NCBI RefSeq assembly: GCF_040581415.1
Contig: NZ_CP114014.1
Span: forward strand, 1,798,001 to 1,862,000
Length of the DNA stretch: 64,000 nt
Direction: 5' to 3'
Origin: Paraconexibacter sp040581415
GTDB taxonomy: Bacteria; Actinomycetota; Thermoleophilia; Solirubrobacterales; Solirubrobacteraceae
This document shows positions 42,735 through 50,030 of the stretch, piece by piece (position 1 is the stretch's first letter; each line of letters opens with the position of its first letter). The notes under the pieces are model-generated. The model was not told the DNA's origin and searched no databases. It worked only from the letters and a program-made list of their open reading frames with translations. The position numbers and the translations under genes are program-made.

Positions 42735-44753
42735 CTACGCGGCGCCGGCAGGGACGGGCGCCGCCGGGATGCCGTTGTGCTCCGCCACCAGCGCGACGAT
42801 GTCCCGCATGATCCGGCGCATGTCGAAGTCCTTCGGCGTGTAGACCGCCGTGACGCCGGCGTCCTTCAGCGGCTGCTCGTCCGCCTCGGGGATGATCCCG
42901 CCGACCACGACCGGGGCGTCGACGCCCGCCTCGCGCAGCGCCGTGACGATGTCCGGGATCAGCTCGCGGTGCGACCCGCTGAGGATGGACAGCCCGACGA
43001 CGTGGACGCCCTCCTGCAGCGCACTCGCCGTGATCTGGGCGGGGGTCAGGCGGATGCCCTCGTACACGACGTCCATGCCGGCGTCACGGGCCCGCACGGC
43101 GATCTGCTCGGAGCCGTTGGAGTGCCCGTCCAGGCCGGGCTTGCCGACCAGGATCTTCAGGCGGCGGCCAAGGGCCTCGGACACGCGGTCGACCTCCTCG
43201 CGGAGCTCCTCGATGTCCGGGTCGTCCGCGCCCGCGGCGGCCTCGCCGACACCGGTCGGCCCGCGGTACTCGCCGAACGCCGACCGCAGCGCCTGCGACC
43301 ACTCACCGGTGGTGACCCCGGCGCGGGCGGCGGCGATCGTCGCCTCCATGATGTTCTCGTCGGACCCGGCGACGCGCGCCAGCTCGGTCAGCGCCGCCTC
43401 GACCGCAGCGGCGTCACGGCCCGTCCGCCACTCCTCGAGGGCGGCGATCGCCTCCGCCTGGACCCCGAGGTCGACGGTCATGATGCCGCCCTCCTCGTCC
43501 ATCAGGGGGGACGGTTCGGTCTCGGTGTACTTGTTCAGGCCGACGACGATCTGCTCGCCCGCCTCGATGCGGTAGATCCGCTCGCGGTGGGAGTCGACCA
43601 GCGCGGCCTTCATGTAGTCGACGCCGGCGACGGCGCCGCCGTGCTCGCTCACGACCGCCATCTCCGCCCGCGCGCCGTCCAGCAGCTCGCTCACGAGCCC
43701 GTCCATTACGACCGAGCCCTCGAAGATGTCCGGGTACTCGAGCAGGTCCGTCTCGTACGCAAGGACCTGCTGCATGCGCAGCGCCCACTGCTGGTCCCAC
43801 GGGCGGGGCAGGCCGAGCGCCTCGTTCCACGCCGGCAGCTGCACCGCGCGGGCCCTGGCGTTGCGGCCCATGGTGACGGCGAGCGCCTCGAGCACGATCC
43901 GCTGGACGTTGTTCTCCGGCTGGGACTCGGTCAGCCCCAGCGAGTTGACCTGCACGCCATAGCGGAACCGCAGCTGCTTGGCGTCCGTCACCCCGTAGCG
44001 CTCGCGGCCGAGCTCCTCCCAGAGGATGCCCATCGCGCGCAGCTTCGCGTGCTCCTCGACGAAGCGGACGCCGGCGTTGACGAAGAAGCTGATGCGGCTG
44101 AAGACCTTGCCCATCTGGTCCTCCTCGACCCGCTCGCGGACCGCGTCGAGGACGGCGATCGCGTTGGACATCGCGTAGGCGATCTCCTGGACGGGCGTCG
44201 CGCCGGCCTCCTGCAGGTGGTAGCTGCAGATGTTGATCGGGTTCCACTTGGGGACCTCGGTGACCGTGTAGGCGACCATGTCCGCGATCAGGCGCATCGA
44301 CGGGCCGGGCGGGAACGCGTACGTCCCGCGGGCCAGGAACTCCTTGATGATGTCGTTCTGCGTCGTGCCCTGGAGGAGCTGCTGGTCGACGTCGGTCGCC
44401 TCGGCCGTGACGATGTACAGCGCCAGCAGCCAGGCCGCCGTCGCGTTGATCGTCATCGACGTGTTCATCTTGTCCAGCGGGATGCCGTCGAGCAGCTGCA
44501 GCATGTCGCCCTTGTGCGCGACCGGGACGCCGACCTTGCCGACCTCGCCGCGCGCCAGCTCGTGGTCCGCGTCGTAGCCGGTCTGCGTCGGCAGGTCGAA
44601 CGCGATCGACAGGCCCGTCTGGCCCTTTGCGAGGTTCGACCGGTAGAGGGCGTTGGACTTCTTCGCCGTGGAGTGCCCGGCGTACGTCCGCATCATCCAC
44701 GGACGGTCCTTCTCGGGCAGACGGTGGGGCGGGCGAGCCTCGGTGTCGGACAT
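42735..44753 (-). CDS. ecm: Ethylmalonyl-CoA mutase (MeaA type)
   Basis: 672 aa B12-dependent mutase in one chain: TIM barrel then C-terminal cobalamin domain with LVGKPGLDGHSNGSEQIAVR (the DxHxxG-type His that ligates cobalt) and VVGLSILSGSH. RTYAGHSTAKKSNALYRSNL and the roughly 670-residue length match MeaA/ethylmalonyl-CoA mutase, not MutB (about 730 aa, AGFATAEESN). It converts ethylmalonyl-CoA to methylsuccinyl-CoA. TAGAAT (44766-44761) is 7 nt before ATG, a leaderless promoter. meaB follows directly. Confidence 0.92.
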   Translation of the reverse strand: MSDTEARPPHRLPEKDRPWMMRTYAGHSTAKKSNALYRSNLAKGQTGLSIAFDLPTQTGYDADHELARGEVGKVGVPVAHKGDMLQLLDGIPLDKMNTSMTINATAAWLLALYIVTAEATDVDQQLLQGTTQNDIIKEFLARGTYAFPPGPSMRLIADMVAYTVTEVPKWNPINICSYHLQEAGATPVQEIAYAMSNAIAVLDAVRERVEEDQMGKVFSRISFFVNAGVRFVEEHAKLRAMGILWEELGRERYGVTDAKQLRFRYGVQVNSLGLTESQPENNVQRIVLEALAVTMGRNARARAVQLPAWNEALGLPRPWDQQWALRMQQVLAYETDLLEYPDIFEGSVVMDGLVSELLDGARAEMAVVSEHGGAVAGVDYMKAALVDSHRERIYRIEAGEQIVVGLNKYTETEPSPLMDEEGGIMTVDLGVQAEAIAALEEWRTGRDAAAVEAALTELARVAGSDENIMEATIAAARAGVTTGEWSQALRSAFGEYRGPTGVGEAAAGADDPDIEELREEVDRVSEALGRRLKILVGKPGLDGHSNGSEQIAVRARDAGMDVVYEGIRLTPAQITASALQEGVHVVGLSILSGSHRELIPDIVTALREAGVDAPVVVGGIIPEADEQPLKDAGVTAVYTPKDFDMRRIMRDIVALVAEHNGIPAAPVPAGAA

Positions 44754-44859
44754 GCGCGGGATTCTACGGGACGACGGGCCCGGGCCACCCGTCGGTAGCG
44801 CGCTGCAACCGACGCGCGCCGGGCCGGGCTCGCAGCGCTCAGCCCGGCGGCGCGGCCCG

Positions 44860-45633
44860 TTACGGGATCGGGCTCGTCGGATCCGTCTCGGACGTCGTGG
44901 TCCCGGGCTCGTCGGGCGGTGGGGTGGTGGTCGTCGTCGGCGTCGTGACGGTCTCGGTGACCGTGGGCGGGGACGTCTCCGTGGTGGTCGTGACGGCCGG
45001 GGGCGTGGTGGTCGTCGTCGTGGTGGTCGGCGTGGTGGTGGTCGTGACCGTCTTGCCGGGCTCGACGACCGTCGTCGTGTCGGTGGTGGTCGTCACGACC
45101 CGCTTCTTCACGTGGGTGGTCCCGCCGCCGAAGTACGTCGTCCCGCCGCCCTTGATCAGCTGGGGCAGCGTGATGACGGCCGCGGCGAGGACGAAGCCCA
45201 GCAGTCCGGTGATGACCGCGACGCGCCAGTGCAGGCGGCGGCCGCCGGGCTCGGGGGTGGTGACGACAGGCGCGGTCACCGCGACGATCGCGGGCTCGCC
45301 GATGTCCGCGCCGGGAGCGGGCTCGACGGTCGTCGGCTCGTCCGGGCCGCTGGCCGGGCGCGGCCGAGGGTGGCGGCCCGGCAGCACCGGGGGCACGGCG
45401 GTCGTCACGACCTCGGTCGGCTTGCGCAGCAGCTCCTTGCCGATCGCGACGAGCACCGGGGTCGTCGCGGCCGACGCCAGCGTTCCGGGCTCCCAGACCT
45501 TCGAGCAGATGTACGCGGCCAGGGCCGACGCGATCGCCGTGATGATCAGGGTCGGCAGGTCGACCGCGCTGGCGGGAGCGGGGGCCGGGGGCGCAGCGGG
45601 AGGCTGCTGCTGGGTGGGAGCAGGAGATGACAT
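44860..45633 (-). CDS. Membrane protein with long Thr-rich C-terminal tail
   Basis: 257 aa. One hydrophobic segment is near 25-45 (LPTLIITAIASALAAYIC) and a second near 135-155 (WRVAVITGLLGFVLAAAVI). The last 85 residues are a Thr/Val/Pro tract with runs of TTTT, likely an extracellular, possibly glycosylated stalk. The middle is Pro/Arg/Ala-rich. No catalytic motif and no recognised family. Longer in-frame starts extend antisense through the metallohydrolase gene, so ATG 45633 is used. Confidence 0.7.
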   Translation of the reverse strand: MSSPAPTQQQPPAAPPAPAPASAVDLPTLIITAIASALAAYICSKVWEPGTLASAATTPVLVAIGKELLRKPTEVVTTAVPPVLPGRHPRPRPASGPDEPTTVEPAPGADIGEPAIVAVTAPVVTTPEPGGRRLHWRVAVITGLLGFVLAAAVITLPQLIKGGGTTYFGGGTTHVKKRVVTTTTDTTTVVEPGKTVTTTTTPTTTTTTTTPPAVTTTTETSPPTVTETVTTPTTTTTPPPDEPGTTTSETDPTSPIP

Positions 45634-45747
45634 ACGGACCGCAGGGGCGCCCCGGGGGACACGGGACGCTCCCCTTGTTCTAGCGCAACCCGGGCGGCGG
45701 ATGCTCCAGCGGGCTCCCGCCCGCGGCCGCGCATAGAGTCTGCGGGC

Positions 45748-46617
45748 ATGAGCATCCAGGAGATCGATCTGCACCACTGCGGCGTGGAGCGGGCCATCTG
45801 CGCCTACGCCGACGCCGAGCAGGGCTGGATCGTGGACCCAGGCCCCGAGGTGACGGCGCAGACCCTCCGCGACGCCCTGCCGGACGGGTTCGCCGCGCGC
45901 AAGATCCTGCTCACGCACATCCACTTCGACCACGCCGGCGCGACCGGGCGGCTGCTGGAGTGGTGGCCCGAGGCCGAGGTGTGGGTCCACGAGCGCGGGG
46001 CGCCCCACATGATCGACCCGTCCCGCCTGGTGGCGAGCGCCACGCGGATCTACGGGGACGAGTTCGAGCGCCTCTGGGGCAAGGTGCTGCCGCTTCCCGC
46101 AGACCGCGTCCGCGTGCTGACCGGCGACGAGCCGCTGGACGGCTGGCAGGTCCGGTACACCCCAGGCCACGCGTCCCACCACGTGAGCTACCTGCACGAG
46201 TCGACCGGGACGGCGTTCGTCGGCGACGTGGCCGGCGTGCGCATCCAGGAGGGGCCGGTCTTCCCGCCGACGCCGCCGCCGGACATCGACCTGGGCCTCT
46301 GGCACGAGTCGATCGACCTCGTGCAGGCGTGGTCCCCGCAGCAGCTCGCGCTCACGCACTTCGGCCGGTGGGACGACGTGGACGAGCATCTGGGCCGGCT
46401 GCGCGAGCAGCTCGACACCTGGGGCGACGCGGCGCGGACGAGCACGCCCGAGGAATACGCGGACAAGGTCCAGGCGTTCATCGACGGTGCGACGACGGAT
46501 CCCGTCACGCGGTCGGCCTACGGCCAGGCGAACCCGCCGTCGACCCTGTACGCCGGGATGGCGCGCTACTGGGCCAAGAAGGGCGAGCGGGACCACCGCT
46601 CGGCCGCCGCCGAGTAG
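45748..46617 (+). CDS. MBL-fold metallohydrolase
   Basis: 289 aa metallo-beta-lactamase fold. The zinc motif LTHIHFDHAGATG (HxHxDH) is near 50, the next His is in YTPGHASHHVSYL, and AFVGDVAG holds the bridging Asp; the final His is in LALTHFGRWDD. The last 90 residues are a helical extension. Substrate unknown; glyoxalase II-like and lactonase-like enzymes share these motifs. TAGAGT (45734-45739) stands 8 nt before ATG. Confidence 0.88.
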   Translation: MSIQEIDLHHCGVERAICAYADAEQGWIVDPGPEVTAQTLRDALPDGFAARKILLTHIHFDHAGATGRLLEWWPEAEVWVHERGAPHMIDPSRLVASATRIYGDEFERLWGKVLPLPADRVRVLTGDEPLDGWQVRYTPGHASHHVSYLHESTGTAFVGDVAGVRIQEGPVFPPTPPPDIDLGLWHESIDLVQAWSPQQLALTHFGRWDDVDEHLGRLREQLDTWGDAARTSTPEEYADKVQAFIDGATTDPVTRSAYGQANPPSTLYAGMARYWAKKGERDHRSAAAE

Positions 46618-46704
46618 CCGGGGCGTCCGCGCCATCGACATCGCCGGGCGCGCCGACTACGTTGCGCGTTCTGGCAGATCTCGAACAGAGGGCGAGGGTG
46701 GGCG

Positions 46705-47049
46705 ATGGGCGTGTTCAGCAAGGACCGGCGGCGGGCCCGGAAGGCGCGGCGCAAGCAGAAGCGCAAGAGCAGGGACAACGACTGCTTCTTCCTCGAGCTC
46801 TTCGACGACTCGTGCTACGTGGCGACCGCGGCACACGGCGACCTCGACGCCCCGGAGGTCGTCGCGCTGCGGCGCTACCGCGACGAGCGGCTGCTCACGA
46901 ATCCGGCTGGCCGGGCGTTCACGGCGGCCTATTACGCGGTCCTCGGACCGGCCGGCGCCGCGGTGCTGAACCGCTTCCCACGGCTCAAGGCCCCCGCCCG
47001 GCGAGCACTGGCCCCCGCGGTGCGGTGGGCGCGGCGGACGGTCAGGTAG
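46705..47049 (+). CDS. CFI-box-like small basic protein
   Basis: 114 aa. The first 25 residues are very basic (KDRRRARKARRKQKRKSR). After DCFFLELFDD comes SCYVATAAHGDLDAPEV followed by LRRYRDERLL and GRAFTAAYYAVLGPAGA, which match the CFI-box C-terminal motif found at the end of diverse bacterial proteins. Here the motif forms nearly the whole protein. Function unknown; the conserved Cys suggests processing or anchoring. A purine-rich stretch before ATG serves as ribosome site. Confidence 0.7.
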   Translation: MGVFSKDRRRARKARRKQKRKSRDNDCFFLELFDDSCYVATAAHGDLDAPEVVALRRYRDERLLTNPAGRAFTAAYYAVLGPAGAAVLNRFPRLKAPARRALAPAVRWARRTVR

Positions 47050-47066
47050 TAGGTCCGGGCCGATCG

Positions 47067-47207
47067 GGGTCGATGAGCTCGCGGGCCAGGAGGTCCATCA
47101 GCAGGCCGTCGCCCCGGGCCCGGCCTGTCGTCACCCCTCCGCTGCAGGTGGGGCGTCAGGGTCGATGAGCTCGCGCGCCAGGAGGTCCATCAGCAGGCCG
47201 TCGCCCC
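47067..47207 (-). repeat. Direct repeat duplicating the GNAT gene 3' region
   Basis: 49-bp copies at 47067-47115 and 47159-47207 differ at one base (period 92). The right copy codes for GDGLLMDLLARELIDP near the C-terminus of the acetyltransferase; the left copy lies beyond its stop and still reads the same peptide on the minus strand before a TGA. Confidence 0.9.
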
Positions 47208-47667
47208 AGTGTCCGTCCTCCCACCGCTCCTGCTCGCGGAGCACCCCCACCGGCTTGAAGCCGACGGCGGCGTAGCTGTTGATCGCCCGGACGTTGTCGA
47301 CCGCGGGGTCGATGGTGAAGCGGTGGTGGCCGGCGGCGATGCAGTGCCGCAGCACCACCCGCATCGCCTCCTGGCCGTAGCCCGCGCCGTGCAGGCGCTC
47401 GCTGAGGGCGATGTCGAACGCGACGGACGGGTAGTCGGGCTCGTCCTCCTCGTGGACGAGCAGCCAGCCGACCACGGTCTCGCCGAGCAGGATGGTGAGC
47501 CCGACGTGCAGCTCCTGCCGCACGTCGTCGTGGTCGTTCTCGCGCCACCACCGCTTGACCGCGGGCTCGGCCAGGACGGCGACCAGCGCGTCGACATCCG
47601 GCTCGACCGACGGGCGCAGCGTCAGGCGGTCACCGTGGAGGACGAGGTCCGGGGGCAGAAGGGCCAT
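47131..47667 (-). CDS. GNAT acetyltransferase, RimJ/RimL-like
   Basis: 178 aa. The opening LHGDRLTLRPSVEPDVDALVAVLAE is the usual RimJ/RimL start; acetyl-CoA motif A is GAGYGQEAMRVVLRHC and motif B NVRAINSYAAVGFKPVGVLREQE. It resembles aminoglycoside 6'-N-acetyltransferase-like and ribosomal-protein acetyltransferases; substrate unknown. The 3' region is duplicated downstream. The YcaQ-like gene ends 11 bp upstream on the same strand, so the two may be co-transcribed. Confidence 0.85.
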   Translation of the reverse strand: MALLPPDLVLHGDRLTLRPSVEPDVDALVAVLAEPAVKRWWRENDHDDVRQELHVGLTILLGETVVGWLLVHEEDEPDYPSVAFDIALSERLHGAGYGQEAMRVVLRHCIAAGHHRFTIDPAVDNVRAINSYAAVGFKPVGVLREQERWEDGHWGDGLLMDLLARELIDPDAPPAAEG

Positions 47668-47677
47668 GGCCGCATTC

Positions 47678-48838
47678 TCACCCGAGCGCGGCGACCAGCG
47701 GCGCGCGCGCCGCGGCGGGGCGCACGACGTCGCCGAGGACGACCGCCTCGCAGCCGACCCAGCCCGCCGCCTCGCGCAGCGCCGTCGCCATCGCGTCCAC
47801 CGCCCCGGGCTCGACGCTGAGCGTCTTGGCGACGAGCGTCGTCCCGTCGCGGCCCGGGTCGACCCGGCCGACCAGCCGCCCGCCCGCGAGCAGCGGCATC
47901 GCGAAGTACCCGTGCACGCGCTTCGGCGCGGGGGTGTAGGCCTCGAGGCGATGGGTGAAGCCGAAGACCCGCTCGGTGCGCGGCCGGTCCCAGACCAGCG
48001 TGTCGAAGGGGGAGAGGAGGGTCGTGCGATGGCGGCCGCGGGGCGGGCCCGCGGCGAGCAGGTCCGGGTCCGCCCAGGCGGGCCTGCCCCAGCGCTCGAC
48101 GTGGACCGGGACGAGGCCGGTCTCGTCGATCACGGCGGCGACGTCGACCTGCTTGATGCGGTGGAAGTCCGCCAGGTCGGCCTTCGTCGCCACGCCCAGC
48201 GCGCGGCCCGCTATCCGCACGAGCTCGCGGTGGCACTCGTGGTCGGAGAGCGCGTCGCCGCGGTCGACGACCGTCGCCGGCAGGACGCGCTCGGGCAGGT
48301 CGTACACGCGCTTCCACGACCGGCGCTCGCTGCAGATCACCGCGCCCGTGTCGAGCAGGTACTCGACCGCGACCTTCACGTCCGACCAGTCCCACCAGAC
48401 CCCGCCCTTCTTCGCGCCGCCGAGGTCCGTCGACGTCATCGGCCCCTCGGTCCGCAGCCGCTGCAGGACGGTGTCGCACGTCGCCTCGTCGACGGCGTGC
48501 CAGCGCCAGCCGCGCTCGCGGAAGTGCCTTCGCCGGAAGGCGAACAGCGGCCACTGCCCGGCGGGGAGGATGCAGGCCGCGTGGGCCCAGTACTCGAACG
48601 CCGCAGCAGGCGGGGACGGGTCCCAGTACGCGTGCTCGACGGCGTCCCGGCCGACCGCGCCCAGGCGCGCGTAGGCGACCAGCTCGTGCGACCGGGCCAG
48701 CACGCTGATGGTGTCGAGCTGGACCGCGGCGAGGTCCCGCAGCAGTGCAGGCACACCGCCGCGACGATCCGGGGCGCCGAGCACGCCCTGCGCGCGCAGG
48801 CTCAGGCGGCGGGCCTCGTCGGCGGACAGCTCGAGCAT
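47678..48838 (-). CDS. YcaQ/AlkX-like DNA glycosylase (HTH_42 family)
   Basis: 386 aa of the winged-helix DNA-binding family that includes AlkZ and YcaQ (AlkX) interstrand-crosslink glycosylases. The catalytic motif is AAVQLDTISVLARSHELV (Q-L-D), with tandem winged helices and a C-terminal beta barrel (SPFDTLVWDRPRTERVFGF). It probably unhooks DNA crosslinks or bulky lesions. An extension to 49045 would overlap clpS, so ATG 48838 is used. A 17-bp palindrome sits directly before the ATG. Confidence 0.88.
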   Translation of the reverse strand: MLELSADEARRLSLRAQGVLGAPDRRGGVPALLRDLAAVQLDTISVLARSHELVAYARLGAVGRDAVEHAYWDPSPPAAAFEYWAHAACILPAGQWPLFAFRRRHFRERGWRWHAVDEATCDTVLQRLRTEGPMTSTDLGGAKKGGVWWDWSDVKVAVEYLLDTGAVICSERRSWKRVYDLPERVLPATVVDRGDALSDHECHRELVRIAGRALGVATKADLADFHRIKQVDVAAVIDETGLVPVHVERWGRPAWADPDLLAAGPPRGRHRTTLLSPFDTLVWDRPRTERVFGFTHRLEAYTPAPKRVHGYFAMPLLAGGRLVGRVDPGRDGTTLVAKTLSVEPGAVDAMATALREAAGWVGCEAVVLGDVVRPAAARAPLVAALG

Positions 48839-48840
48839 GC

Positions 48841-48857
48841 GGTGACAGTACGTCACC
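48841..48857 (-). promoter_or_regulatory. 17-bp palindrome at the ycaQ-like start
   Basis: GGTGAC-AGTAC-GTCACC is perfect and ends 2 bp before the ATG (48838). On the minus strand TACTGT (48850-48845), 6 nt before ATG, is a plausible -10 inside it, so a bound protein would block transcription. The half-site GTGAC recalls the Crp sites at 49.9 and 54.1 kb, but the spacing is one base longer. Confidence 0.45.
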
Positions 48858-48921
48858 GTCCGGCCCGAACCTCCGTTCGGGGCTTCCGATCGTCTGCCCT
48901 GGCGGGTATGGTCACGACCGT

Positions 48922-49209
48922 ATGTCCCAAACCATCGAGCTTCCTCGGACGTCAGGTCCGGACGGTGCGCTCGGCGGGTCATGGCGCGTGATCGTCCGCA
49001 ACGACGACCACAACACGTTCGACCATGTCGCGCTGACGCTTGCACGTCTCATCCCTGGCATCGACATCAATCGCGGCTACAAGGTCGCCGAGCAGATCCA
49101 CCAGAGCGGTCTGGCGATCGTGTGGTCGGGCCACCAGGAGCTGGCCGAGCACTACTGGGAGCAGCTGCAGGACGCGGGCCTCACGATGGCCCCCCTCGAG
49201 AAGGGCTGA
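48922..49209 (+). CDS. clpS: ATP-dependent Clp protease adaptor ClpS
   Basis: 95 aa. WRVIVRNDDHNTFDHVALTL holds the conserved N-D-D/H motif that binds N-degron substrates; YKVAEQIHQSGLAIVWSG and HYWEQLQDAGLTMAPLE complete the fold. It delivers N-end-rule substrates to ClpAP/ClpCP. ATG 48922 is the family start; a longer frame overlaps the glycosylase promoter. TATGGT (48906-48911) is upstream. Confidence 0.93.
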   Translation: MSQTIELPRTSGPDGALGGSWRVIVRNDDHNTFDHVALTLARLIPGIDINRGYKVAEQIHQSGLAIVWSGHQELAEHYWEQLQDAGLTMAPLEKG

Positions 49210-49251
49210 CACCGCGGCCGGCCCGGCCGCGGGCGCTGGTATGTTCGGCGC

Positions 49252-49935
49252 GTGTCGGGGACCGCGGCCGGACGCACGAGCACCTTCCTCGACGCGCTCT
49301 CGAGCGCGGACCGCGAGACGCTGCGCTCCCGCGGGACCGTTCGCCGCTTCGCGCGCGGCGCCGCCATCGCCCACGCCGGCCAGCTGGGGGACCGCGTCCT
49401 CATCATCCTGGACGGCCACGTGCGCATCGCCCGGGTCACGGAGGACGGCCGGGACGTGCTGCTGGCGATCCGCGGTCCCGGCGACCTGGTCGGGGAGCAG
49501 TCGGCGCTGGACGGGCTGCCGCGGTCGGCGACGATCACCGCGCTCGGCCCGGTCGAGTCCCTCGCGCTCGGCAACGCGGACTTCCTGACCTTCGTCACGG
49601 CGACGCCCGCCGCCTCGCTGTACGTCATGCGCCTGCTCGCGGCCCGGCTGCGCGACGCGGACGCCAAGCGCGTCGGCTACACCGCGCAGGACGTCGTCGG
49701 GCGGCTCGCCGCGCGGCTGTGCGAGCTCAGCGAGCGCTTCGGCGAGGAATCCGCCGACGGGGTCCGCATCGACCTGCCGCTCACGCAGGAGGATCTCGCC
49801 GGCTGGGTCGGCGCGAGCCGCGAGGCGACGGCGCGCGCGCTGGGCCAGATGCGCGAGCTCGGGTGGGTGTCCACCGCACGCCGCGCCATCGTCTGCCACG
49901 ACCTGGACGCGCTGCGCCGGCGCAGCACCGCGTGA
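49252..49935 (+). CDS. crp: Crp/Fnr-family cAMP-responsive regulator
   Basis: 227 aa. The cyclic-nucleotide-binding domain (about 15-135) keeps the phosphate-binding cassette: LVGEQSALDGLPRSATITA has the Gly-Glu and Arg-Ser-Ala that contact cAMP in Crp. The C-terminal winged helix has GASREATARALGQMRELG, whose R-E-x3-R spacing equals Arg180/Glu181/Arg185 of E. coli Crp, the residues that read GTGA. No Fnr-type cysteines. GTG 49252 is leaderless-type with TATGTT at 49240-49245. A TGTGA-N6-TCACG site lies 23 bp downstream, and a cyclase gene is 2 kb away. Confidence 0.9.
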   Translation: MSGTAAGRTSTFLDALSSADRETLRSRGTVRRFARGAAIAHAGQLGDRVLIILDGHVRIARVTEDGRDVLLAIRGPGDLVGEQSALDGLPRSATITALGPVESLALGNADFLTFVTATPAASLYVMRLLAARLRDADAKRVGYTAQDVVGRLAARLCELSERFGEESADGVRIDLPLTQEDLAGWVGASREATARALGQMRELGWVSTARRAIVCHDLDALRRRSTA

Positions 49936-49958
49936 CCGGCTCCGGCCCGGATCCCGGG

Positions 49959-49974
49959 TGTGACGCAGATCACG
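49959..49974 (+). promoter_or_regulatory. Crp-type site before the propeller gene
   Basis: TGTGA-CGCAGA-TCACG matches the Crp consensus TGTGA-N6-TCACA at 9 of 10 specified bases. It is centred about 64 bp before ATG 50031. The adjacent Crp homologue has the matching recognition residues. Confidence 0.75.
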
Positions 49975-50030
49975 CCCGGCGCGTGACCGACGCCGTCGGC
50001 GCCGTGGCCGGACTGCCGCAGGATCGGGGC

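Noticed and set aside
42735..44753. Methylmalonyl-CoA mutase large subunit (mutB)
   Set aside because: Length 672 and the RTYAGHSTAKKSNALYR segment fit ethylmalonyl-CoA mutase; MutB has about 730 residues and a different opening, and no mutA is adjacent.
48841..48857. Third Crp site
   Set aside because: GTGA and TCAC are 7 rather than 6 bases apart, which changes the helical phase between half-sites; kept as a separate palindrome.
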